Shown here one piece after another: positions 35,425-43,573 of a stretch of 64,000 nucleotides of DNA. Source of the DNA: Methylocapsa sp. D3K7 (GTDB taxonomy: Bacteria > Pseudomonadota > Alphaproteobacteria > Rhizobiales > Beijerinckiaceae). Location of the stretch: assembly GCF_029855125.1 (NCBI RefSeq), contig NZ_CP123229.1, positions 3,702,501-3,766,500 on the forward strand, in the 5' to 3' direction. Position numbers and translations under genes: made by a program. How positions within the stretch are numbered: position 1 is the stretch's first letter; each line of letters starts with the position of its first letter. The notes below the pieces were generated by a model that worked only from the letters and a program-made list of their open reading frames with translations, was not told the DNA's origin and made no database searches.

Positions 35425-35847
35425 TTATTTCCGCAATTCGTCGAGTGCTTTCTGAAAGCGGCCGGCATGCGAGCGCTCGGCCTTGGCAAGCGTCTCGAAC
35501 CAATCGGCAATTTCCTCAAATCCTTCCTCGCGGGCGGTGCGTGCCATGCCAGGATACATGTCGGAGTATTCATGCGTTTCGCCGGCGACGGCGGCGCTCA
35601 GATTTTGTGTGGTTTCACCGATCGGCAGGCCGGTCGCGGGGTCGCCAACCGCTTCGAGGAACTCAAGGTGACCATGGGCATGGCCCGTTTCACCCTCGGC
35701 GGTCGAACGGAAAACGGCGGCTACATCATTGTAACCCTCGATGTCGGCTTTTTGTGCGAAATAAAGATACCGCCGGTTCGCCTGGGATTCTCCGGAAAAA
35801 GCGTCTTTCAGATTGGATTCGGTCTTCGAGCCGTTCAGCGCTGCCAT
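35425..35847 (-). CDS. Rubrerythrin (di-iron, no rubredoxin tail)
   Basis: Rubrerythrins reduce hydrogen peroxide at a non-haem di-iron centre. ATG 35847 follows GAAGGAATTGAAC and gives 140 residues. The four-helix bundle carries the expected Glu/His ligands: [60 protein letters not shown] and [20 protein letters not shown]. The C-terminal rubredoxin domain of classical rubrerythrins is absent, so electrons must come from a separate donor, possibly the adjacent Fe-S protein, 106 bp downstream. Confidence 0.9.
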   Translation of the reverse strand: MAALNGSKTESNLKDAFSGESQANRRYLYFAQKADIEGYNDVAAVFRSTAEGETGHAHGHLEFLEAVGDPATGLPIGETTQNLSAAVAGETHEYSDMYPGMARTAREEGFEEIADWFETLAKAERSHAGRFQKALDELRK

Positions 35848-36321
35848 GTTCAATTCCTTCGAAAACATGAGTCGGGAAAGCCAGCCTTCCAGCTTTTCAA
35901 ACACGCTGGGACATGGCTTAGAATTATTCTAACTGCAGCCACGCTTGCGGGCAAGCGATGCCTTAGGGCTTTGATGGATGACACGTGCGGCACGCTGCCG
36001 CGCCCCGGCATTTTCAGGCTAAACGTCTGATATAGAATAGTTTTAATGAACCTGGCCGCTGCCTGTGGGGCTTCTGCCATCTAAGATCGCCCCTCCGGTT
36101 AAAATGGCCAGCGCGGCCGAAACCGCCATCCGGCTGTTTTTTGCCGCCGGCCCCGGCGGCGGTGCATTAACGATGTTTCTAAATCCTTGCAATTGCTCGG
36201 TTTGAATCCTGCCGTTCAGGTTGTAAAGTAAGATTTGGTTAACGGTTCCGCGTGGGATCGCTGATGTGTATCCGCAGGGAAGCTTTGGCCTCCTTGCGAC
36301 GGAGTTTGTGAGAGGCGTCCG
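35848..36321. other. Intergenic region between rubrerythrin and the GPR-like gene
   Basis: About 470 bp hold the divergent promoters of rubrerythrin and the giant coiled-coil gene. A CCGCCGG-CC-CCGGCGG palindrome sits at 36144-36159. A short minus-strand frame at 36043-36192 (TTG start, 49 residues; or ATG 36129, 28 residues) contains a Pro-rich then hydrophobic stretch, AVSAALAILTGGAIL, and might be a small membrane protein, but there is no proof. TTAACG at 36239-36244 is a half-site of CtrA type only. Confidence 0.4.
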
Positions 36322-39300
36322 ATGGCGAGTTCCAATAAAGCTCAAGATCCTGCGGCGGCGGCGCTTTTGGCCATTGAAGAGGCATTGAATCTTCGCGCCG
36401 ATGGCCAAGGCATGCTGCCGGACGAAACATCCGCGAAGGCTCCTGGCGCCGATACGGCGAAGGGCCGGTCGCGCTCGGATCGCGAAACGGCGCTCACCCG
36501 TCCTGACCCCACACGGCGGACACGCGACAACGCCCGCATGCCCGAAGCGGCGCCGGCCGCGATTGATGAGGACCGGCTCTTGGACCGGCCGCGGGAAAAT
36601 GGTCTCAAGCGCGAGGACAAGCAGCAAATTCGCGAGGAGCGGCAGGCCCTCGAACGATCCACCGTTGCGACGGCAATCTTACCTGCCAATGACGACCGGC
36701 AATCCGCTGGCGAAATCCTGCGCGCGTTTCAGACCCGCTACAACCGCAGTCCAGGGGTCTTCGTCGCGGTTTGTTCGATTTTGTGGGTTGTCCTGTCGCT
36801 TTGCTACTTCATCGCCAATCGTGCAACCCTATTCAATCTTGCGTCTGGGGCTTTACTTCCGCAGGCGACCCTCGCCCTCATGACCATTGCGGGCCCTGTT
36901 ATCGTGTTTGCGGTGACGGCCACCTTGCTGCGCCGGGGTCAGGAAATGCGCCTCGCCGCCCGTTCGATGACCGAGGTCGCTGTCCGTTTGGCAGAACCTG
37001 AAACCATCGCCACCGAACAGATGGTCACGCTGTCGCAAGCCATTCGCCGCGAGGTGGCTTCGATGGGAGATGGTATCGAACGCGCGCTCGCAAGGGCGAG
37101 CGAACTTGAAACGCTCGTTAGATCCGAAGTGTCCAATCTTGAGCGCTCCTACTCCGACAATGAGCGCCGCGTCCGCTCCTTGATCGATGAACTGGCTTCC
37201 GAGAGGGAGTCCATTTTGACCAATGCTGACAGGGTTCGCGGCGCGATTGCCCTTGTGCACGACAATCTTTCTCGCGACCTTTCGAGCGCCTCTTCGCGAT
37301 TTACCGAAACCGTTGGAGATGCGGCAGGCCGGGTCACCGCATCGCTCGACTCAAAGGGCGAAGAAATTAAAACCGCACTTGGCCAGGGCAGGGACGCCAT
37401 CGTCCAGCAACTGTCCTCGCACGGAAACGATCTCATCTCCCGGCTCAACCAATCTGGGCAAGACGCCGCGACCAGTCTGACCGGGGCGAGCGATGGCATC
37501 GCTCGGCTGATCGCCGAGCGCATGGCGGCAATGGATCAGCAGTTCAGCGCGGGTAGGGAAGCTCTCGCCGCCGATCTCGAGACGCGCGGCAACGCGCTGG
37601 CGCAACGGCTTGACGCTAGCGGCGCGCAAATCGCCGACACCGTTTTTTCGCGCGGCGAAAATATCGCGGTCCGCATGGCACAGACGAGCGATCGCCTGCA
37701 CGACACCATCACGGTGCAAGGCAATGCGCTGCATGAGACTTTGTCGCAGACGAGCGAACACATCGCGGGCCTTCTTCATGACCGCACGGCGGAAGCACGG
37801 GAAACACTCGAGAATTCCGCCCGGACTCTCACGACGCTGTTCGACGAGGGTCAATCCCGGATTCATCTCCAATTCGATCAGCATGGGAACGAACTGCATA
37901 GGCGCTTCGCCGCGACCGCCGACGCCACTGCCTCTGCGTTGACGAGCCACACCGAAACACTACACCAGCGCGTTGCCACGACGGCTGCGGATACGCTTGC
38001 AACACTGAACAGTCACTCGCAGGATCTGCATGATCATCTCGCCGCCACCGCGCGCGACACGGTTGCGGCTTTTACCGATCACACCACCGGATTGAATGAC
38101 CAGTTGGCGGGGACTCTTGGCGAAACCTTGTCGGCCTTGACCGCCCATTCCACCCAAATGAGCGAGCGCTTGGAAACGACAGCGAGAACGACGCTTGCTG
38201 CGCTGACCGGGCAAACCGGAGCTCTGCGCGAGCAGCTTGCGGCGACGAGCGCCGAGACGATCGGGGCGCTCTCAAATCATTGGGACGATATGAGCGAACG
38301 TCTGGAATTGACCGCGCAACGTTCCGTCGAGGCACTCACGGGTCAAACCGAAGCTCTGCACGATCGACTCCAATCGACCGTTGGCGAAACCCTCCACGCC
38401 CTGACGAGCCACGCGGAGGCGATGAGCAACCGGCTGGAGACGACCGCGCAGCGATCGGTGAGCGAATTTACCAGCCGCACCGATGCGCTTCACGGCCGCC
38501 TCAACTCCGCGGTCAGTGAAACCTTTGGAGCGATCAGTCACCATGCTGAGGATTTGAGCACGCGCCTTGAATCGGCGGCGGCACAAGCGGCGGCGGCGTT
38601 GGATGGTCATACCGAGGCGCTGCAGTCACGTTTGACCTCGACCGTCGGCGGCACGCTTGGCGCCCTGACCACATGCTCCGATCAAATTAGTGAACGGCTG
38701 GAAGCCGCCGCGCAGCACTCGGAAACAGCCTTTGTCAATCACGCCAATACGCTTCATGAGCGGCTTGCCGCCACTCTTGACGAAACATTTGGCGCCCTCA
38801 ACCGGCATGCCGAAGAGATGACCGGACATCTGGCGGAGTCCGCGCGCGGAGCGGTTGCGGTGTTCGTCGACCACACAGGGGCACTCTCGGAGAATTTCGA
38901 TTCGACGGCGCAACAGGCTGTCGCTTCGATCGGCTATCAAGCAAATGATCTCAACGAGCGCTTCGCCGAAACCGCCAATGAAGCAATCAATGCGATCGCA
39001 ACCCATGCCGACCGGGTCAACGAAGCCCTTGCGGGCCGCTTGCAGATGTTTGAAGAAACCGTCATCGGGCAGGGGGGAGCCGTCGCCAATAGCATCGACG
39101 AGCATGTTGAGCGGTTTACCGCGACGCTTAGCGATCGCCTCGGCGCGATCGAGTCAACCCTGACTCTGCAGGGAGGCGAACTCAACGACAAGCTTGGCGT
39201 GCGGGCCCAGGAAGCCGCCGCTGCACTCGCCGCTCATATCGAAGCTTTTGAATCGCGCACGGCTTCCAAGACGGAGGAAGTCAGTCAGGCATTCGCCAAT

Positions 39301-41661
39301 CTGATCGCCCGTGTAGATCAGGGAATCACTTCCGGCGCGCAAGCGCTCAGCGAGACATTGACCGGGAGAGCTCTCGAAATCGCCAGGGCGCTTGGCGATG
39401 GCGGCGGCGACGTGATCCGCGCGCTCGACGAGAAAGCCCAGGAAATCAGTACAATTCTGGCCGCCCGCTCGACGGAGATCGCCGAGAGCTTCGCGGCCAA
39501 AACAGATGAAGTCGATGGGGTGCTTGGCGTCCGCGCGGCAGCGATCGCCGAGACGTTGGATGACCGCATCAGCCAATTCGAAGATCGCGTTGTCAACCGT
39601 CTTGCGGCATTCGCCGGGGACCTCGATGAAACCGGCCGCGCGGTCTCCGACAAACTCGCCGCGAGGACGCAGGAGATTGATCAAACTCTCAGTCTTCACA
39701 CGGGGAATATCAACGCGGTGCTGGACCGCGAAGCGGGACAATTGGGGCAAGTGCTCGCCGGGCGGGCCGAGGAGATCCGCGAAACGATTGCGCAGGCGGT
39801 CGAAGATCTCGATACAACCCTCGCCGGCCGCGCGGGAGAGATTGGCGACGGCCTCGCGCAGCGTATCCATGAAATCAGCATCGCCTTGGCGGACCGGCTG
39901 AGCGATCTCGAAGGGGCGCTTGGGGAACGCGGCCACGCCTTACAGGCCGCATTGACGGTACGGTCTGGCGAATTGCGCGAACTCTTTGATACACGCGGCG
40001 TGCGGCTCGTCGATTCTCTGTCTGCCCTCGGCAAACAGATCGCCGAGGAGGTCTTGAACCTCGGAGAAACCACGACGCAAACGATCGAAGGCCGTGCCAA
40101 TGCCGTGGTCCAGCGCCTCGGAGAAAAGCAAGACGAGTTTGCATCGGCCATTGACCGCTCTGCGGCGCAGTTGCGCACCTCCATCGAAACCGGTGCTGCG
40201 GCCTCGATTGAGGCTCTGGTCGAAACGAATGAGCGGTTGCGCTCTGGCATGACCGAAGTGATCGATCGTCTCATGAACAGCAGCGAGACGTTGCAGACAG
40301 CGATTGGCGCGACCGGCACCGATTTCGCGGCGGCCGAGCGGGCGCTGAGCGATCGCATGGATGATTTCCGCTCGATCCTCACGCATTTCTCCGGCGAAAT
40401 CCTTCAGTTCAATCAATCGACGCGTGCGACCCTCGACGAAGCCGGAAGCCTGGCCGAAACGATTGCGCGGCACCGGGAGAGCCTTGCGAGTTCAACAGGC
40501 GATCTTTCCCGCCAGCAAGGCGAGCTCGATCAGTTGCTCGGGGCGCGTCGCGATTCCCTCGACTCGCTCGTCGCGAGTATCAAGGAACGCCGTGAGGAAT
40601 TGGAAACTCTGATGCAATCCTTCGCGGAAGGCATTGACGGCTCATTCGAGAAGGCTGCGGCTGGCGCTCGCGATATCGGCGCATTGCTCGCGGAAACTTC
40701 GCAGTCCACTGGCGGAATGATTGACCGGCAGCTTGCGGGGATTCGCGGCAACATCGAGCAGGAAAGCGAGACTATGGCAACCGCCGTACGCAGCGCTTGC
40801 GCGCAGGCCAACGCGGAATTGGAAACGATTCTGGGGCAAACCACGGAGCGGTTCCAATCGGCGGCGGCGGAATTGCGCGGCATGTCCCGCGAGATTCAAC
40901 ACGAGCTCGACTCGACTCGCGAGGCTTTGCATCGTGGCGCGGTCGAGCTGCCGCAGGAGACGGCACATCAGGCGGCCACCATGCGGCGGGCCGTTGCCGA
41001 TCAGATCAAGGCCCTGGAAGAGTTGAGCGAGGTCGTTACCAAATCTGGCCGGGCCTTTGATGTGTCGCAACCGGTTCCGGTGAGCGGCCGGGCCGCGCCG
41101 CCGGTCTCGCCACGGCGCGTCGAACCGGCTCGCGCAGCTGAATTGCAGCGGACGACTCAAGAGCCGCCTCGCGCGGAGACACCAAGGGCACGGCCCGCGG
41201 CTCAGGCCAGCAATGGAAAAACGCCCGAGCGCGGCGCCGGTTGGATTTCCGACCTCCTTGCACGCGTCGATAGCGACGAACCAGCGGTATCGCCAAATAT
41301 CCCGCCGAAACCCGCGCAACCGGCGCAACGTCTTGATGCCATCTCTCTCGATGTTGCTCAGATGATTGATCATGCCGCCGCCGCCGCCGCCTGGGACCGC
41401 TATCGCCGCGGCGAGACAACGGCCTTCACGAAGCGGATCTATGTTGGTCGCGGGCCACAAACTTTTGACGAAATCCGCCGCCGTTACCGCCTCGATCCGG
41501 AGTTCCGTGCGACGGTTGATCGCTATGTGCAGGAGTTCGAACGGCTGCTGGCCGGGCTTGGCCAAGACGAGGCCAGCGAAGGCGTCGCCAAAACCTATCT
41601 TCTGTCGGAAACAGGCAAGGTTTACACCTTGCTCGCGCATGCGTCAGGCAAGCTGGGGTGA
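36322..41661 (+). CDS. Giant coiled-coil membrane protein, growth-pole ring (GPR/RgsE)-like
   Basis: The 1779-residue architecture is: a charged, disordered N-terminus (1-140); two membrane spans (~146-166, FVAVCSILWVVLSLCYFIAN, and ~183-203, TLALMTIAGPVIVFAVTATL); an alpha-helical region to ~1560; an Ala/Pro-rich linker; and a C-terminal domain (~1660-1779, TFDEIRRRYRLDPEFRATVD and TYLLSETGKVYTLLAHASGK). The helical region contains sixteen in-register 22-residue units (542-893) and twenty-two 11-residue units (1046-1287). The Arg-rich LLRRGQEMRLAARS after span 2 places the coil in the cytoplasm. This matches the apolipoprotein-like GPR protein of Agrobacterium and RgsE of Sinorhizobium, which organise polar growth. 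Homology is inferred from architecture, not alignment. Confidence 0.8.
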   Translation: MASSNKAQDPAAAALLAIEEALNLRADGQGMLPDETSAKAPGADTAKGRSRSDRETALTRPDPTRRTRDNARMPEAAPAAIDEDRLLDRPRENGLKREDKQQIREERQALERSTVATAILPANDDRQSAGEILRAFQTRYNRSPGVFVAVCSILWVVLSLCYFIANRATLFNLASGALLPQATLALMTIAGPVIVFAVTATLLRRGQEMRLAARSMTEVAVRLAEPETIATEQMVTLSQAIRREVASMGDGIERALARASELETLVRSEVSNLERSYSDNERRVRSLIDELASERESILTNADRVRGAIALVHDNLSRDLSSASSRFTETVGDAAGRVTASLDSKGEEIKTALGQGRDAIVQQLSSHGNDLISRLNQSGQDAATSLTGASDGIARLIAERMAAMDQQFSAGREALAADLETRGNALAQRLDASGAQIADTVFSRGENIAVRMAQTSDRLHDTITVQGNALHETLSQTSEHIAGLLHDRTAEARETLENSARTLTTLFDEGQSRIHLQFDQHGNELHRRFAATADATASALTSHTETLHQRVATTAADTLATLNSHSQDLHDHLAATARDTVAAFTDHTTGLNDQLAGTLGETLSALTAHSTQMSERLETTARTTLAALTGQTGALREQLAATSAETIGALSNHWDDMSERLELTAQRSVEALTGQTEALHDRLQSTVGETLHALTSHAEAMSNRLETTAQRSVSEFTSRTDALHGRLNSAVSETFGAISHHAEDLSTRLESAAAQAAAALDGHTEALQSRLTSTVGGTLGALTTCSDQISERLEAAAQHSETAFVNHANTLHERLAATLDETFGALNRHAEEMTGHLAESARGAVAVFVDHTGALSENFDSTAQQAVASIGYQANDLNERFAETANEAINAIATHADRVNEALAGRLQMFEETVIGQGGAVANSIDEHVERFTATLSDRLGAIESTLTLQGGELNDKLGVRAQEAAAALAAHIEAFESRTASKTEEVSQAFANLIARVDQGITSGAQALSETLTGRALEIARALGDGGGDVIRALDEKAQEISTILAARSTEIAESFAAKTDEVDGVLGVRAAAIAETLDDRISQFEDRVVNRLAAFAGDLDETGRAVSDKLAARTQEIDQTLSLHTGNINAVLDREAGQLGQVLAGRAEEIRETIAQAVEDLDTTLAGRAGEIGDGLAQRIHEISIALADRLSDLEGALGERGHALQAALTVRSGELRELFDTRGVRLVDSLSALGKQIAEEVLNLGETTTQTIEGRANAVVQRLGEKQDEFASAIDRSAAQLRTSIETGAAASIEALVETNERLRSGMTEVIDRLMNSSETLQTAIGATGTDFAAAERALSDRMDDFRSILTHFSGEILQFNQSTRATLDEAGSLAETIARHRESLASSTGDLSRQQGELDQLLGARRDSLDSLVASIKERREELETLMQSFAEGIDGSFEKAAAGARDIGALLAETSQSTGGMIDRQLAGIRGNIEQESETMATAVRSACAQANAELETILGQTTERFQSAAAELRGMSREIQHELDSTREALHRGAVELPQETAHQAATMRRAVADQIKALEELSEVVTKSGRAFDVSQPVPVSGRAAPPVSPRRVEPARAAELQRTTQEPPRAETPRARPAAQASNGKTPERGAGWISDLLARVDSDEPAVSPNIPPKPAQPAQRLDAISLDVAQMIDHAAAAAAWDRYRRGETTAFTKRIYVGRGPQTFDEIRRRYRLDPEFRATVDRYVQEFERLLAGLGQDEASEGVAKTYLLSETGKVYTLLAHASGKLG
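37945..39000 (+). repeat. Sixteen tandem 66-bp (22-residue) coding repeats in the giant gene
   Basis: Residues 542-893 divide without gaps into sixteen 22-residue units, for example SHTETLHQRVATTAADTLAT, GQTEALHDRLQSTVGETLHA and SHAEAMSNRLETTAQRSVSE (first 20 of each). Alternating units are more alike (xxTxALHxRLxxTxxETxxA versus xHAExMSxRLExTAQxSxxA), so the ancestral unit was probably 44 residues or 132 bp. The 22-residue amphipathic period is the one known from apolipoproteins. Confidence 0.85.
39457..40182 (+). repeat. Twenty-two tandem 33-bp (11-residue) coding repeats in the giant gene
   Basis: Residues 1046-1287 read as consecutive 11-mers such as LAARSTEIAES, FAAKTDEVDGV, LAARTQEIDQT, LAGRAEEIRET, LAGRAGEIGDG and LADRLSDLEGA. 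Position 1 is almost always Leu/Val/Ile/Phe and position 4 is often Arg. This hendecad pattern favours a near-straight right-handed coiled coil, unlike heptads. Confidence 0.8.
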
Positions 41662-41669
41662 AGCACACA

Positions 41670-41705
41670 GAAGAAAACCCTGAGCGTCAGCCGCAGCGCT
41701 CACGG
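41670..41705 (-). terminator. Intrinsic terminator of rnpB
   Basis: Read on the minus strand, TGAGCG (41702-41697) pairs with CGCTCA (41686-41681), with flanking CC/GG pairs and a ~10-nt loop. It is followed directly by TTTTCTTCT (complement of 41671-41677 and onward). This is a typical Rho-independent terminator about 10 bp past the 3' end of RNase P RNA. It also lies after the stop codon of the convergent giant gene. Confidence 0.75.
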
Positions 41706-41714
41706 TCAGGATTT

Positions 41715-42095
41715 GTGCCAGCCGGCCTATAAGCCGGGTTTTGTATGGCGCGCGGTTCTCGCGCGCGTGATGGCCATTCCTCTGGGACAGCCGTTACCGG
41801 CCGCCTCGAGCAACCAACCCGGGCAACGATCCGGAGACGGATTTGCGGCCTCCTCAGGAGGATGCCGCATGTTGCCCCTATTCGGTCTTGCTCCCGGTGG
41901 GGCTTGCCCTGCCGCTCATGTTGCCATGCGCGCGGTGCGCTCTTACCGCACCGTTTCACCCTTGCCTTGCGGCGGTCTGTTTTCTGTGGCGCTTTCCCTG
42001 GGGTTGCCCCCGCCGGACGTTATCCGGCACCGTGTCTCCGTGGAGCCCGGACTTTCCTCCGCCACGACAGCGGCGGCCATCCGGCCGGCTGGCTC
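41715..42095 (-). ncRNA. rnpB: RNase P RNA (bacterial type A)
   Basis: RNase P RNA is the catalytic RNA that matures tRNA 5' ends. On the minus strand the hallmark segments occur in order: GAGGAAAGTCCGGGCTCCAC, ACGGTGCCGGATAACGTC, AGGGTGAAACGGTGCGGTAA, GAGCAAGACCGAATAGGGGC, GGTTGGTTGCTCGAGG and ACAAAACCCGGCTTATAGGC. The two ends pair perfectly to form helix P1: GCCAGCCGGCC (42093-42083) with GGCCGGCTGGC (41727-41717). The size, about 380 nt, is right. Ends are set by P1 and the promoter, give or take a few bases. Confidence 0.95.
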
Positions 42096-42128
42096 AAGTG
42101 CGATAAGGGTCCAGCGCCGCTTCGTCAA
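42095..42128 (-). promoter_or_regulatory. Promoter of rnpB
   Basis: On the minus strand TTGACG (42128-42123) and TTATCG (42106-42101) are separated by 16 bp. The -10 hexamer ends about 6 bp before the first base of helix P1 (42095), which is the expected start. A second TTGACA overlaps just upstream at 42136-42131. Confidence 0.65.
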
Positions 42129-42328
42129 TTGTCAAATTTGAAAGATGCGCGTGATACAAATGCCGCTTGGCCCCAAAAACCTTGGGAGCGGCGCGATTTC
42201 CAGCTTGACCCGCCGCTTTGGCTGGGGTGAGTGGGCAGTTCGCGGTTGCTGAAGCAATACACGCGGAAGCAAGGTCTAAAAAAAGTTACAGATGTCCGGA
42301 AGTAAGGTCATGCGACAAAACCAAAGCG

Positions 42329-42368
42329 AAAGACCATTATCGTTCGGTTTGAAGCGATCCTGGTCTTT
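42329..42368 (+). promoter_or_regulatory. Symmetric stem-loop just upstream of the lipoprotein gene
   Basis: AAAGACCA (42329-42336) and TGGTCTTT (42361-42368) are perfect complements. Inside them ATCG (42339-42342) and CGAT (42355-42358) pair as well, across a 12-nt loop. The structure ends 21 bp before the start codon. It may be a 5'-UTR regulatory hairpin or a dimeric operator; no function is known. Confidence 0.4.
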
Positions 42369-42389
42369 GAAGAGACGCTAGGAAAAGGC

Positions 42390-42725
42390 ATGCAGAAGAT
42401 TGCGACTTTGACGTTACTCCTCATCTCGTCCGCAGGGCTTGCCGGCTGTGGCTATACGCCGGAGCAACGCGGTGTCAGCGGTGCGGCGCTCGGCGGTGCG
42501 ACGGGCGCGGCGATCGGTGCCGCGACAGGCGGCGGTGTCGGTGCCGCACTCGCGGGCGGCGCGCTTGGCGCGGCGACCGGCGCTATCGTCGGCGCAAACA
42601 CAGCGCCGCCTCCTCCCCCTCCTCCCCCTGGCTACTATCAGCCAGCCCCGCCGCCCGCACGTTGCGCGCGGGTTGGTTATGATGCCTATGGTAATCAGGT
42701 ATGCACGGCGTATTACGGTTATTGA
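42390..42725 (+). CDS. Glycine-zipper lipoprotein
   Basis: The 111-residue product has a lipoprotein signal, TLLLISSAGLAGC, with the lipobox Cys near residue 20. A glycine-zipper segment follows (GAALGGATGAAIGAATGGG), as in OsmB/SlyB/17-kDa-antigen-like envelope proteins, then eight consecutive prolines and a Tyr-rich tail ending CTAYYGY. It is probably anchored in the outer membrane by lipid, with the zipper inserted. AGGAAAAGGC before ATG 42390 is a good ribosome binding site. The 3' end overlaps the proposed amidase start. Confidence 0.82.
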   Translation: MQKIATLTLLLISSAGLAGCGYTPEQRGVSGAALGGATGAAIGAATGGGVGAALAGGALGAATGAIVGANTAPPPPPPPPGYYQPAPPPARCARVGYDAYGNQVCTAYYGY

Positions 42726-43471
42726 CACCAGACAGTTCGCTTTCCGCGATCGTTCGTCCCTCACCCAATCATGGTGATCGCAAGGGCAAGCTTCCCGACG
42801 CGATCATCCTGCATTATACAGGTCTCGCGACGGGTGCGGCTGCCCTCGATCACCTTTGCGCGGAAGCGTCGCAAGTCTCGGCGCATTATCTCGTCGATGA
42901 ACAGGGTGAGCTTTTTCAGCTTGTACCGGAGTTGCGGCGTGCTTGGCACGCTGGCATCGGTGTTTGGGCTGGCGACCGTGACATGAACACTGTTTCGATC
43001 GGGATCGAAATCGCCAACCACGGCCATATTGCGGGATTGCCGCCCTACCAGCCAGAGCAGATCGAAACGGTCATCGCGCTTTGCCAAGACATATCCACGC
43101 GCTGGAAAATCCCGCCAGCGCGCGTTCTCGCGCATTCCGATCTGGCGCCTGATCGAAAGAACGATCCCGGCGAACATTTTCCTTGGGGTCAATTGGCTGA
43201 CCGCGGAGTTGGCCACTTCGTCACTCCGTGTGCCTTCGAAGACGGCCCGCGGCTCGAGCGAGGCGCCGAAGGCTTGGAGGTGGAAGCACTCCAAGCCATG
43301 CTGGTGAGCTACGGCTATGGCATCGATGTGACCGGACTCTATGATGTCAAGACACAATCTACCATCGTCGCTTTCCAGCGTCATTTCAGACCCGCTCGCG
43401 TTGATGGAATCGCTGATGTGTCAACCATTGCAACTCTGCGCAAGCTTATCGACGCATTGGCCGCTGTTTGA
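42701..43471 (+). CDS. N-acetylmuramoyl-L-alanine amidase (Amidase_2, AmiD-like) with peptidoglycan-binding domain
   Basis: The zinc amidase cuts the MurNAc-L-Ala bond. Zinc ligands are visible in AIILHYTGLATG (His), VLAHSDLAPDRKNDPGEHFP (His and Asp/His), with SAHYLVDEQGELFQLVPE and VSIGIEIANHG as supporting motifs. Residues ~185-255 are a PG_binding_1 module (EVEALQAMLVSYGYGIDVTG). I see no signal peptide, which fits a cytoplasmic AmpD-like recycling role as well as an AmiD-like one. The start is uncertain: ATG 42701 overlaps the lipoprotein by 25 bp without a Shine-Dalgarno; TTG 42722 is an alternative. Confidence 0.88.
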   Translation: MHGVLRLLTPDSSLSAIVRPSPNHGDRKGKLPDAIILHYTGLATGAAALDHLCAEASQVSAHYLVDEQGELFQLVPELRRAWHAGIGVWAGDRDMNTVSIGIEIANHGHIAGLPPYQPEQIETVIALCQDISTRWKIPPARVLAHSDLAPDRKNDPGEHFPWGQLADRGVGHFVTPCAFEDGPRLERGAEGLEVEALQAMLVSYGYGIDVTGLYDVKTQSTIVAFQRHFRPARVDGIADVSTIATLRKLIDALAAV

Positions 43472-43560
43472 TCCTCTGTTGACCCCGCCCTGTTGTAGGG
43501 CGCGCCGTTCAAACGTTGCTTGCATTTTCGCATTTGTGGACCTCGGTGGCGCCGCAATCA

Positions 43561-43568
43561 AAGGAGGT
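43561..43568 (+). promoter_or_regulatory. Full-consensus Shine-Dalgarno setting a GTG start
   Basis: AAGGAGGT matches the anti-Shine-Dalgarno of 16S rRNA completely and stands 5 bp before GTG 43574. It decides the start of the methyltransferase over the in-frame ATG at 43520. Confidence 0.8.
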
Positions 43569-43573
43569 GTCTC

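Noticed and set aside
37945..39000. Regular 66-bp repetition as a CRISPR-like or satellite array
   Set aside because: The units are degenerate at DNA level but keep one open frame and a strict 22-residue pattern, so the repetition is protein-coding.
42101..42389. Possible small gene between rnpB and the lipoprotein gene
   Set aside because: The open frames here are extensions of frames through rnpB. The region is explained by the rnpB promoter and the 5' region of the lipoprotein gene.
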